From Cadophora sp. MPI-SDFR-AT-0126 (Eukaryota > Ascomycota > Leotiomycetes > Helotiales > Ploettnerulaceae): DNA of 64,000 nt. The stretch lies in the NCBI GenBank assembly GCA_020747065.1, contig JAGMVK010000029.1:124001-188000 (forward strand). Reading direction: 5' to 3'. How positions within the stretch are numbered: the first letter of the stretch is position 1; each line of letters starts with the position of its first letter. Both the position numbers and the translations under genes were made by a program. Of this stretch, positions 12,446-23,610 are shown piece after piece. Below the pieces are notes generated by a model. It worked only from the letters and a program-made list of their open reading frames with translations. It ran no database searches and was not told the origin of the DNA.

Positions 12446-14284
12446 CTAATCATCGTCTTCCTCAACTCTCGCTCGCTTGGCTGCCCGGTCCTCGTCTTCC
12501 TGAAGTCCATACTGTCGCTTCCCAGAGCTCTCTCCAACCTTGCTTAAGAAGTCATCAACATTAAACACATCTCCTGTATCTTTCTCGAATTGCACTGGCC
12601 CTTCTCTCGCCTGCGTCAAACCATTAGCACCATTTCTAAGTCCTGCCCCAGCATTAAAACTCACCTCGACATCCGCAGATCCCTTAAAAGTCCCCTTGCC
12701 GAGTGCCTCGCCAAAGCGATTGCTTCGCTGGATCTTGCCCATCTCTGCCTCCGCAGCATCATCATCGTCATCCTCCATATTCTGGCGGGGCCGGTAGATA
12801 CTGCTTATTGCATCTTGAGCGGCGAACAATGGCTTGTCGTATGCCTGGTCCTCATTGAATCCAGTATCGAACCCACTTGTCCTGTTAAACAATCGAGAAT
12901 CGAACATTCCTTCCGAGGATTGTGTAGGTTTCGCTAAGCCCAAGGCAACCTTTTCTGAAATATCTCGGTTCTGCTCTCGCGCCATCATTTGTACCCTCCT
13001 TTCAGCACCCATCCTAGATTGTCTCAATTTCCGCTCTTCCTCTCTTCGCTTTTCCGCACGCGCCTTCTCTCGTTCCCTAACCTCCTCATCGTCGTCACTC
13101 CCAGAGCGAGAAAATTCCGAGTCGCTATAGCTGCCGGATCTTGACCTCGATGTTCTGGAATTTCGTCTACCAGCACCAACTCCCGCCCTCTCTTCTCGCG
13201 CTTTTTGTGCTAGCATTCTGAGATGCTCCTCCTTCTGAGCCTTCTCCTTCTCAGCTAACCGTTGTTGCATGAGCGCTCTCTGTTTGACCTCTTCTCTCGC
13301 ATGTCTATCGGCAGTGAACAGTGCTTCCGCAAACTGGGCGAACTTGTCGTTGATCGTCACATCCTGGAGTCCTCTTCCATCTGCAGCCAATCTCTTGTCC
13401 AACGGAACCGTATAACCCTTAGGATTCTTCCAATTTGAAACAGGAGGTGGAATCTTCCAGGCCTCCTGATCTTCTGCTGTAAGCTTTCGAGGTGGTGAGT
13501 GCATGACCGGTGGTGGAGGACTTGGTGGGCCTCTTGGAATCTTTTTGTGCTTGAACTTCGGTGGCTCCATAGGATCTTGTTGTCTCTCCACAATTTTCAT
13601 GATACGGTCATTCTTCCGTGAGTTATCCCCCATCTGATTCGCAGGCGTATACCGCACGAAAGTTGGATCCTTTCTCGTCCCAACATTGACATTCTTTGGC
13701 TTCTGTGCCGCCACAGCTCCCGAAACCAGCTTTGCCAACGCATCTTTCGTTCTCTGTGTAGACTCAGCAACTTCTTCTTCGCTTGGTCGGTCTAGATTGA
13801 TGTCCCCAGCATCCGCACGCTGTCGAAGTGGGATCAAGTCTTTGAACGACGCATGAACTATCCGCTTGTCGTTGTGTCCTTGGCGCGCAATAGCATCGTA
13901 TTTAACCTTTCCTTCGGCATCAACTTGCAGAGCCAGCGCATTGCTAGTAGACCCAGATTTCCTTCCCATATCCAGAGGGTATTGCGCGACAGGGATTTCT
14001 GGGAAGGCTCCTCCGTCTCCGAAGTCTTCTTGCCCGCGCGGTCTCCATCCTGCTCGCTTTCCGTACGGTGGAGGGCCAGATCTCTGCCGCCCAATATTAG
14101 CATAGTCCTCCTGCTGCTCTATAGCATGATTACTGACCTTCAGCACAATTTGGGTATCATCGAGGGTTCCAGCTCCTACAATTCGAGTACCTCGTTGCTG
14201 CGCGTGCTGTGGTATATCTTCCTCCTCGCCAGTGTATTTCGGTGTAGGCAGCGCCCGCGAGAGAGAAGCCGCCATTGAAGTCAT
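12446..14284 (-). CDS. prp45: Prp45, SNW/SKIP-family pre-mRNA splicing factor
   Basis: Component of the active spliceosome (NineTeen-associated complex) in the nucleus. Single exon of 612 residues. The N-terminus matches the family start (SLSRALPTPKYTGEEED at about 7-23). The SNW region includes a proline-rich segment near 250-265 and the name-giving SNWKN at 283-287, followed by GYTVPLDKRLAADGRG. Downstream is a long charged coiled-coil-like stretch rich in Glu, Arg and Lys (about 320-430, with an RS-like Ser/Arg patch). The C-terminus ends in an acidic/basic tail (KRARVEEDDD). Length is typical of fungal Prp45. The start is the first ATG; the second Met four codons in is also possible. It is tandem with the p24 gene upstream. 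Confidence 0.95.
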   Translation of the reverse strand: MTSMAASLSRALPTPKYTGEEEDIPQHAQQRGTRIVGAGTLDDTQIVLKVSNHAIEQQEDYANIGRQRSGPPPYGKRAGWRPRGQEDFGDGGAFPEIPVAQYPLDMGRKSGSTSNALALQVDAEGKVKYDAIARQGHNDKRIVHASFKDLIPLRQRADAGDINLDRPSEEEVAESTQRTKDALAKLVSGAVAAQKPKNVNVGTRKDPTFVRYTPANQMGDNSRKNDRIMKIVERQQDPMEPPKFKHKKIPRGPPSPPPPVMHSPPRKLTAEDQEAWKIPPPVSNWKNPKGYTVPLDKRLAADGRGLQDVTINDKFAQFAEALFTADRHAREEVKQRALMQQRLAEKEKAQKEEHLRMLAQKAREERAGVGAGRRNSRTSRSRSGSYSDSEFSRSGSDDDEEVREREKARAEKRREEERKLRQSRMGAERRVQMMAREQNRDISEKVALGLAKPTQSSEGMFDSRLFNRTSGFDTGFNEDQAYDKPLFAAQDAISSIYRPRQNMEDDDDDAAEAEMGKIQRSNRFGEALGKGTFKGSADVEVSFNAGAGLRNGANGLTQAREGPVQFEKDTGDVFNVDDFLSKVGESSGKRQYGLQEDEDRAAKRARVEEDDD

Positions 14285-14675
14285 GTTGAAGATCCTGTGG
14301 TGTTGGAGAAGCCGTCTGGATGTTTCCCAGAGGAGCCTCGTCGAAGTTCAAAAATCGCGGTTGACTTCAATTCGCCAAGCCGCTAGGCACTTGAGGCTTA
14401 GCGCGATATATGACAGGTATTTATCACCAGTATTGCTATGGCAAATTGCAGTGGTTTTACGTAGATCTGTGGGAAAACTCGCAGTACTTGTGATTTAATC
14501 TTGTTGCTCACGTAAGAGTAAAATAGGTGGCGGGAGAGGAAGGGAAATGAAGATGTATTCCCTTGATCCCATCTTTATCATCTCAGGCACCTCCATATAA
14601 AAGTACAAACCCAGAATTTCCCGCGCCATTTGCCCAGTCGCTCCAGAATGCATGAATTTTCCAATCCCCAGTAGT
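14285..14675. other. Intergenic 14285-14675
   Basis: Presumed prp45 promoter and 3' UTR of the p24 gene. No additional feature seen. Confidence 0.5.
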
Positions 14676-15484
14676 TTACACGTAACCCTTTCTCGCTCCC
14701 TGCCAAACACAATTAGCATGATGATCACAACATTCAGTGGCCAGTCAGATGGTCAACATACCTGGAAGAAGAAGCGGACAATGAAAACCTGCAATCCAGC
14801 CATGCAGACCATCATCAAGCTCTCAATAACACTAAAGTTGAATATTCTCCTCTCGGTACTTCGGACTGTGCTGAAGTTGCGGTTCTCTCTGGTACGGAAG
14901 TACTTCTGGTTCCTTGTGATTGTCGAGAGTTGGCCTGAGAGCTTGAAAATGGACTCCTCGAGCGCAGATGTCTGTTCGGGCGATGTGCCTTGCTTTGCAG
15001 GCAATGAGGCGCGTTGTTCGTTCTCGACCTGATTTATGCAAGCGTCAGCAACTGTCTTCTGAGAATTGTCCCGGCCATACGCACAGCGATCTCAAAGTCG
15101 ACGAATTTCTCGGCGAATGTGCTCATTTGGTTGTTGAAGCAAAAGCTGTATTCTCCAGTTTCGGTCGCCGTGAAGACGAAATCACCCTGTCTCTCCTTCT
15201 GCCCATCCATGATTACATTGTGGAATGGACCCCGAACTTCGTAGTCGACATCGAAGGATCCTCCTGCTTGAACCTTTAATTTCCATCAATTAGTCAGTGC
15301 GAACGGAATCTGCGAAGTGGGCAAGGCGTACAGCGAAGTAGAATGCAATCTTGGAGCCCTTGTTCTCGATGTTGGAAAAGAAGCACGCCTTCTCGTTCGC
15401 GCCGAGCTTGTATGTGAGGGCGGTCGCAGAAACCAGAGGCGATAGGCAGGCCAGGAGGCCGGACGCAAGTATCGAGAACTTCAT
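14676..15484 (-). CDS. p24 (emp24/gp25L) family cargo receptor, gamma-type
   Basis: Type I membrane protein of COPII/COPI vesicles cycling between ER and Golgi. Exons 15484-15332, 15273-15085, 15028-14762 and 14699-14676, all phase 0, give 210 residues. There is a signal peptide (about 1-20), a GOLD domain with the two disulfide cysteines (in KACFF and SFCFNN), the diagnostic NNQMSTFAEKFVDFEIA segment, a coiled-coil region, one TM helix near the C-terminus, and a short cytosolic tail RFFFQGARKGYV with the FF COPII/COPI motif. The last exon encodes only GARKGYV; without it the tail would be wrong, which supports the fourth exon. The best match in style is the Erp2/3/4 (endosomal P24B) group, stated from memory of the family. 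Confidence 0.92.
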
Positions 15485-16802
15485 GATTTGCTGTGGTGGT
15501 GAACAATTGCGATTGATACAGCGTTCTGAAGATTATCTGGACTATCTGGCCGGACTAATTTGGAGGTCGCGATTTCTCAAAGGGGGAAACGAAGCGAGCG
15601 CGCCAGAAAGTCCGTGATTCCAGGGGCTGGACAGGGGAAAAGTGCTCTGCCGAGGCGATCAAAACAACATTCTTGTGGTTTCCCAGCGACTACATTTACG
15701 TTAGTACAGCACTACAGCGGCATATCGATAAGAACAATAATCTTAAGTTTGCATATCGGATGAGGCTGAAATATGATTAAGGCCGAGGAAAGATGAAATA
15801 GCTTATCAACGGTGTCAACAAAGTCACGTAGAGAATGCACGACTTTGAGCCTACAAAGAGACACAGAAAGCTTGGACATTGGATTGAGATTAGTTGCAAC
15901 ACCGCACCTGCTATCGACTCAAAATCCATTCTCGGTCTAACTTTCTAAGAGCTTGAAGATTGAGTCAGTCATATATACTTTTCTCTTTTCTCACACCGAG
16001 CCGGACACACACCGACCTTTGTACACCGGATACGAACCTGGTTCATGCGATTAACTCAAGGATCCTTTTCAGCCAACCCAGCTTGTCCCCTAGTCCTATG
16101 TACTGTGTGCTTCTCCCACGCATGCGTAGACTAAGTCGAATCTTCGTACTTTGAGCCTGTCTGTAATCCCTAAGTGCGGGGGTGAATGTGAGGGGTTGCT
16201 TGTCCTGTATGTCCTGTATGCGAAAAGCACCGAGAATTTTGACGCCGTTCTGGTCCACCGGCTTGATGCCAGTGGGTGGAGAACTGAGGCCATGTCTTGC
16301 CGATGTAGTTTTGCTGTGCAGAGATAATACAAACATTAGGTAGCGGTGGGTAACAAGGGGAAGGAAGTTGTCGATTAGCGATCTGCTTTATCGGTAAATT
16401 TATATTTGTTATCACGTCCCGACAGTCCTTTTTTTGCCCGTTAGGTAAACTTCCGAGTCTTTATTTGACGAATTATTCTGATTTTGGCCACTCTATCTGT
16501 CGCCAAAATAAATGGCTAAGGTCATCTGTTGTTTATGGATTGAATGCGACGCTTTAATTGGACGTATGACCATGCAAAGCAAAGTAGGGAAGGGATGGTC
16601 CTCAATTAGAGGCGAAAAAGAATACCCCAAGTAACATATCTATACTCTGGCAAAATATTCCTCGTTACACAGAACGCCATAGAAATGTGTACTCAAAAGT
16701 CAACACATAGCATCACCTCTCCTAAGCGAGCCATATACCAACATCAAAACCTGACACAAGCCGAAGCCCCGGAACAAGCCGTGGCCCTTTGACCACAAAC
16801 CT
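15485..16802. other. Intergenic 15485-16802
   Basis: Promoter of the p24 gene and 3' flank of the F-box gene. Short frames around 15560-16415 occur on both strands with no domain. No RNA gene recognised. Confidence 0.5.
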
Positions 16803-18473
16803 TCAAGTACTCGAACCCTCAAATACCCATCCACACTCCTCTACAAACGCCTCAGCCAACCCACTCGGCAACTTCCCATTCAAAGTCTTCACAACCAGTC
16901 TCTCCAAAGCCCTCGGCGCCGCTACCTCCGACCACCGAAGGATATAATTTCTCACATTCCTCTTGTTGAAGTCTAACTCATATAGATGTTTCCCAAACAA
17001 CATCTGTATACTGCCCTGCCAGACCCTCAACTTCGGAAACGCGATTGCCTGTCCAAAAATAACAGCACTGTGGAAGCTGTCTAGGATCTGATCGCCATCA
17101 GGCAAAACAAGCTCTTCCAAAGTGTTGCTTACGCACCTCAATGACCAAAGGATCTCTCCAGGCTTCAGGATGGTCTGCGGGGTTGTCAGATGATGGTTCG
17201 GAGGTAACTAGGTTATATAGTTCGGGTAGATATTCTCCTGCAGCCAGCGCAGCTTGAAGGATTTCAGACTGCCTCTCCCAAGACCTTAGACGATGGGTCC
17301 AAGATAGTCGTGTGCACCACCGACGACTATCCAGCGGGAAACGAGTTCCAATTCCCCCAACCGGACAGCACCTTCTTCTGTGAGTTTCCGGTTCACGTTA
17401 GGAGTGCCCACGGGTAGGTACTGCATGGGCGCGACCCTGTCATCGAGAACTGTGCGCATTACTTTGATGCTGCGGAGACGGAGGAAAGGTTGAAGGCTGG
17501 AGATGCACGGCGCCGTTGTTAATGGCCGAGCGCGGAAATGGTTCCAGCCTTCAGCCGAGTCGGGTAGGAGATTTAAGACGTGAAGTTTCTTCAAAGGGAC
17601 CCTGTCCTCCGGATAACCATGTCCCGGCTCTAACATCTTCTGGTGGATTTCCGCAATCCAACGCACCAAAGAAGGGATATTTACTATCGCCTCGTTCATA
17701 CCTCTATCGACAGCCTCAAAGTATCGAGGTAGGTGTAGTACTCGCAGGTTCGGCAGGTAGAGGAGTAACATTGCTGTTATGCTGTGCCAGCTCTGGAAGA
17801 CATGAGGAGATAGCATGCCCTCCCAAGTGAACTTCTTTCCTGTCATGATCTTCTGTGCGGCTGCGTTCCTCCACTGCGGTACTGCGGCAACGTCGGTTTG
17901 AAATGGGTGGTGATTAAACCACTGTACATTTGAATACAGACTCTGAGTGAACATTCCTAGGTCTGCGTTCGAGAACAGGGTGCACAGGAGAAAGTAACCA
18001 CTCGCCAGGTCCCTCAGTCTGATATTCCTATACACGAGTGAATTTGCAAATCTGTACAATTTTCGGTTCGATCTGGCCAGGGAACTGAGAGCGGCAGTCT
18101 GCGCATCCCTTTCTAGAATATCTAGGATGACTTGTACTACTTCCTCGGGTAGCTTCCTGAAGTCGAGGAGGATTTTGGGCTCCCGGTCGGCTTGGCTTTT
18201 CTGGTTGGATGACCTTGCTTTTGTGAAGAGCTTGTCGTCCGGTATCTTCAAAGTGCTTGACGACAGACTTGTTGGAAAGGAGCTGAGACTGAAGGAACAT
18301 GCTTCTGTCGCCTTTCTGGGGCCTGAGACGTCATCCGAAATGGCGGAAATGCGAGGCTTCTTCAATGTAGGCAGAGGCGACGACATGGCTACGGTGTCTG
18401 GTTTTGAGAATGCTGGAAGTCCAACTCTCGATTCGACAGTGGATTCAAAGCTCTTGAAATTCCACTGTCCCAA
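16803..18473 (-). CDS. F-box protein, frame interrupted by two in-frame stops or an 84-nt intron
   Basis: Candidate substrate adaptor of an SCF ubiquitin ligase. The frame 18473-17286 encodes 395 residues. After a polar N-terminus there is an F-box-like helix set at about 100-155 (LPEEVVQVILDILER ... SLARSNRKLYRFANSLVYR), then leucine-rich segments. The same frame resumes below 17208 and ends at 16803 with more leucine-rich sequence (WSLRCVSNTLEELVLP). Two in-frame stops, TAA 17288-17286 and TAG 17210-17208, lie between. An intron 17291-17208 (GTCTAAG...AACCTAG, 84 nt = 3n) would remove both and yield 528 residues. Yet the removed piece also reads like coding sequence in frame (LKSFKLRWLQ). 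So the gene is either spliced with a weak donor or a pseudogene. F-box call is fairly sure; intactness is not. Confidence 0.7.
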
Positions 18474-19560
18474 GGAAGCAATCTTTCAGTAGTTTCGCTT
18501 CTCAGGTACACCAGTCTGTCGACTAATCAGTTTTACTCTGAAAAGATGGAAGTTTCAAGCCCGGGATGAAAAGTTGGGAGAAGTGAAGGATACCGCATCA
18601 AAAAAATTGTAAAATATGGTTACCTTAATGCCAGTGCGCACTAGAGTAAAGCGGTATCTCTAGTTTTCACTACACCTAGGTCTACAGGACCTCTAGCTAG
18701 TAGCTTGTAGTGATATATTAGCACGCACCTAGACATGCTAGTCCATTCTGCCGTTTCCTCTATTTACTTACTTCACATACCTACCTAATCACCCACCCAC
18801 CTTCTAACACTCACATAATACACCTAATACCTAACACATCACAAGCCCACAAGCACTTCACAACACCCAAGCCCCATTCGCCATGGCTCTCTCACTCACT
18901 TACTCACTCACTCACTCACTAACTCACTCACTCGCTCACTTCCACACTCATCGAGAAAATCTCAAAAATGCGCTCGAACATATTGTCTATTTCTCATTTC
19001 ATCGCTACTAATCCCCTCCCTCCCTCTCAACGCACCTCCTCCCATCCCATCCCCATCGCAAGACACAACTCCCAACACAGCTCCTTTCCAGCCTCCCGCC
19101 CAATCAGCTAGGCGCCTAACGAATGCGCGCACGCAAACACAACGCACCACCACCACTCCACTGCTACAATGCACAAAAGAATTTCTTAGAAAGCCGAGCA
19201 GAAACGGAAAAGCCATGCTGAAGAGAGAATATGAATCTGAATGTGAATGATCATACCACACGACAGCAGCGGAGAAGACACCGAAGCAATAGGCAAGTGA
19301 ACCATCCACCCCGCGCTACCAATCCCACCCCATCCCAACCACCGATTCGATATCTCTGTTTGTCCGTTTGAGAAGTAGTCGCAGCCGCTCGTTCATCGCT
19401 CATTTTACCACCACACCAAAGCGCCAGAGACCAGGGTCAGTGAAACCCATTCTTCGTTTCGTAGCATACAAATATCCATACGTCATGTCTTTCTCTCTGC
19501 TCTTGAGCCTGTCTCAAGCAAAACGCAATGCCAGTTCCTTGTAAAACAGGTGAAGAAATT
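18474..19560. other. Intergenic 18474-19560 with pyrimidine-rich DNA
   Basis: Promoter of the F-box gene and 3' flank of the USP7-like gene. C/T- and A/C-rich throughout 18760-19150, including the ACTC microsatellite at 18891-18940. The antisense frame 18962-19309 is low-complexity and not called. Confidence 0.55.
18891..18940. repeat. (ACTC)n microsatellite
   Basis: About a dozen near-perfect ACTC units with a few interruptions (TTACTC, TAACTC, TCGCTC). Confidence 0.85.
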
Positions 19561-22500
19561 CTACTTCAAGAATAAATCCTGTGCGCCGTTTCTGAGCGAG
19601 CGAGACCGATCCACGTGGTCTAAGCCGAGCAAGTCATCCTCCGCAGTAATCAATTCGTCTAAGATTTGATCTAGAAACGTTTAGCACGTGTCACCTCCGG
19701 CTAAAGAAATTATCGAACTTACCATCTGTGATATACTGTGGCTTGGAGTAAGAGCTCCGCTTAACCACAGCAAACTTGATCTTCTCGAAGTTCTTGCCCT
19801 TCATCCCTGTACGCTTCTCCAACCGCTTCTTGGTCTCCGAAAATGGTTCTCTCTATGCCAAGGTTAGTGACCGACTGACATGGTGTGAGTATCAGAACTT
19901 ACAGGAATCAATCGGAATTCAAATGGGGTGCCATGGGATTTACTAGGCTCGCCTTGGAAATGGAAGGCTGCTATGAAATCAGACGTATCGTCGGCGAGGT
20001 CATCTTCTGGGACCCGCTGTGCCATGACACTGACGTAGTCTGAAATGCCATTTACAAGACTACTTCGGGCGAGTTCCTTGTGTATTTTGTGGCTGTGGAC
20101 TTCGTAGAGTCTAATACGGCCACCCGTTTCTTCATCGTCGAGTTGCGCCTTTTTGATCAGGGCATTGATCACATCTTCGACACATCCACTCTTGGCAACA
20201 AGAATATCGTAGATATCCTATGATAGTGTTAGTAGTTTCTTGATATGAAAGATCGTAGAAAAACTTACGACTTTGGTGACTCCCTCGCTCACCCAATTGA
20301 CCTTGATCAGCTTCTTGGTATCTAGTTCTGAGAGACTCATGTCGAGAACTTCGAAATACAAAGAATCATTCCGTTGGTTATTGTTGCTGAAAGTGCTATA
20401 CGGAGGATTGAGGATAGTCTGGAGATTCTGACTTTGGCCACGCTTGACAATTGCCTTTGGCTTCCCACTGGTGGCATTGATCGTCGTGAATCTGAGATGT
20501 GTCGGGTCGACTTCGAGGAAATCTCCTACCTTAACGGCAATTTGATCGTAAGAATGCTTTGTATTAAGAACAAGCGTGAACGGCTCAACTCCTGAAGTTG
20601 TGTCCATGGGCCAGAACTTGACCTCACGCCTATGAACCAAAAAATCGTAGAAGGCAGGGGCGGTTCCAATCCGGTCAGAGGACATCCTACTCAGGGAACT
20701 GCGATCGGACTTGAAGACTGAGTTCTTATCCGGCGACTTTGTGGGTGTGCTCTTGTCGGATTTGATGGATTGGCCCCTGTCGAGATCAGTAAGCGTCAAT
20801 CGTTGCGTAAGGGTGGTGACTGACGAATCGCTTTCTGATTTGCTATCTGATCCCGCTAATTGGAAGCAAATGATATCGCCATCTTGCAGCTCAGCAGCCT
20901 TGAGAGACTGTTTGGCCTTCATTGGCTCAATCATAGATGGTTTGATCTCCTTGAAGAGAGTAAGTAATTGGAATCACATCTTGTGAAAGTATTGGCATAC
21001 CTCGTACAACTTCAATTGAACCCGCTCCCCAGTGGCAAGCTTTTCTGGCCAGCCCATCTTCTTCAGAATGGCGGGCACCAGGTCTTCAACTTTTTTCTCT
21101 CGACTGATGTAGATGTGACCAGCTCCATTAAGCGTTTGCTTCTCGATATCGAAATGTTTCAGGAAAAGCACAATCAGATCAGTTTTGGGAGAGCCATTTG
21201 GTCCAGGAGTTGCGGGCCAAACTGCTTCACCGTCAGCGTCCAGCTCCTCAGCGACCTCGGCCCATAGTCGCAAGTCTGCTCCTTTGCTGCCTGTCATTCT
21301 TGAATGCGCCTCCTCAACCGTCATATGCAGATCTGTGAGGGGCACATCTGGTCGAACCGTCTTATTTTGGCGGTTCACCATGCCCCATAACCGGATTTTT
21401 CGAGGATCAATTCCAGTGTCCTCACCAATCGTTCTAGTCAAGTCTGCAACACTTGATTTCCGAAGGTATCTGTAATACTTGGCAGCTGCTGGATCATCAT
21501 TGGGACTGCGGTCGAAAAATGTCAGGTCAGTGCCACCATGTTCTCGGAATGTGTCATTAGTGATAACTCTGACACCGAGATATAGGTGCTGTTCTTCTCT
21601 CTCCTTCTTCCGTGCTTCCCGAAGTGCGGCTTCTTCGTCGAGCTTCGTTTCTACAAGATTGTCAGTAAAATTCAACAAAGGGAGAGAACAAATAGCTTAC
21701 GAAGGTGGGAAGGAATGTCCTCTTCCGTGACTGGGAGAAGGACATTGTCTACACGGCTCTGGCGGATATATACCAACATGTATGCGCTGTTATGGCGCAT
21801 AGCAGGCTTTGATTTCACCTTCACGACCTGACCCCTAGGGTCGAGGTATGCGCCACCAAAATTGTCTTCTAGAACCTCTCGCATAGTGGCTTTTGTTACT
21901 CTGTCGTCGTCATACCTGTAGAACCATCCATCCTTGGTAGGCTTGATAAATGCGTAGTAGTGACCGGCGTTCAAATCACCGCTGTGTACAAGGACACCAT
22001 GCAGTTGGTACACCCAAGACTCCGACTTATCAGCGTCCTCGGCCAAGAATGGGGCAGCATCGAATGTCTCGGGAAATTCATAACGGTCGTTGATCTTCAT
22101 CATAGCATCCCTTTCGATATCGTACTGGAAGCGCTTGAGCTGTAAATGCAGCACTTCCGGAAAAGTCTCGAAGATAACACCCTTGTTGGCATCCTGCAGC
22201 TTGAATTCGTCTCCCGCAAAATACTGATTCTCGCCATTCATGACCTCGACTTGCACATAGTCCCTGAAACTGGCCTCGATATCCTTGTTACCATGTACGT
22301 TGAGCTGAATATCCCAGTAATCCTCAACACGGCGTGACTCGTACTGGACGTTTATACACGATATGTATGTCCGGACCTTTCCACAGAATAATTTTGGTAG
22401 AACGTTCTCCGCCTCAGTACCCTTCATTTTCTCCTCCATCCGCTCCATCAGTTTTCTCGAGAGTTCTTGTACATCCTGCTGCTCGAAGATATGTCGTGTC

Positions 22501-23610
22501 TCCCAACCGAAGGATTTTGTGAGTTCATTCGTCCCCACGGCGTTATTAGAGCTTTGAAGTTGGTAAAAGAGGCGTTGTAGGGTGTATGCGCTATTCTGTA
22601 GAGTTTCTTCATCTTGGGTAGGTATTTGGTAGACAGCCTGAGTCGGTCAGCACAGGAACATCAAGAGGATGGAAGCTTACTTTTCGGAACGCGTTGGTGA
22701 AATATAGGGATTGTAAGAGTGAGTTGAGGTAACATGTTGCTCCTTGATTCTTCAACCCAACAAAGCCAGTTTCCTTCTTCGAGTCGTAGTTGTTGAAGTT
22801 GTGCCATAGTACTCCTGTCTCGTCTTTGACCACTTTGACATATGCTGTCATACTGGCTTTTTGGCCAGGTGCCAGATAATGGCCCGACTCATCGTATGGT
22901 TGTGCCCAGAGTTTCCGTAGCTCTACGAAGCGTGTAAAGCCCCAGTCGCCCTCTTCCTTTGTAAATCGATGGTGGGCAGTATGAGTGGCGAAGACCCAGG
23001 GTGCCTCTGGATTCCAGAGAACAAGGGCAAATTGAACGCAGCAGGCGAAGTCCTCTGGTAGTTCTGATTCTTCGTAGCCATGCTCGAGGTAAAAGGATGC
23101 AAAGTCGACATTGTTACCATTTGGGAACATAAGAACCCGCCTGCAAAAATTAGACACTATGCTTACAGCCTCGAGCGCATCTTGCAGAAAGAGCTTACCA
23201 TGGGTGTCCACCAGCATAGAATATTGGACCCTTTGTTCTCCGGGGCAGCTCCTTCCAGTCTTCTATCTCCCACGTGTCCGTCTTGATTTCGATAGTCGGA
23301 GGTTGTTCCGGAAGTGGTGTGAGAACTAATTCTGTCATAGCCTCAACTGCGCAACACAATATTAGCCCTGCGCCGGCCAGAGATTGAAGATCTAGAGGGA
23401 CATACTGTCGTCGGCGCGAGGGCCAGTCTCATCTGGATCGATGATGGCCACATCATCCTTTGAGTCTGCATCATTCATGTATTCGTCCGAGTCGACGAGC
23501 ATATCACTAGGAGTGTCAACGTCGGTGGTGTAGCTCTGCGTTTCGGAACCATTGGGGTTAGCAGTGTATGTGATGTATTCGCCGTCCTCGCTGATACGAG
23601 GGGACTCCAT
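19561..23610 (-). CDS. USP7/Ubp15-like ubiquitin carboxyl-terminal hydrolase
   Basis: Deubiquitinase of the USP7 type. Nine exons: 23610-23406, 23346-23199, 23140-22681, 22637-21701, 21650-21001, 20949-20269, 20217-19903, 19852-19723 and 19670-19561, all in phase, give 1211 residues. Order: acidic N-terminus; MATH/TRAF-like domain (about 85-215, GPIFYAGGHPWRVLMFPNG); USP catalytic core with Cys box GLKNQGATCYLNS (Cys254) and His box LNAGHYYAF (His497), including FGGAYL; then a helix rich in Arg/Glu and tandem ubiquitin-like domains to the C-terminus. A Ser/Lys/Thr-rich insertion (about 832-897) splits a ubiquitin-like domain. The MATH + USP + C-terminal UBL layout and length match Ubp15/USP7. 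Targets unknown. Confidence 0.93.

Noticed and set aside
13853..14278. Plus-strand frames of up to 141 codons opposite prp45
   Set aside because: Antisense shadows of a well-supported conserved gene.
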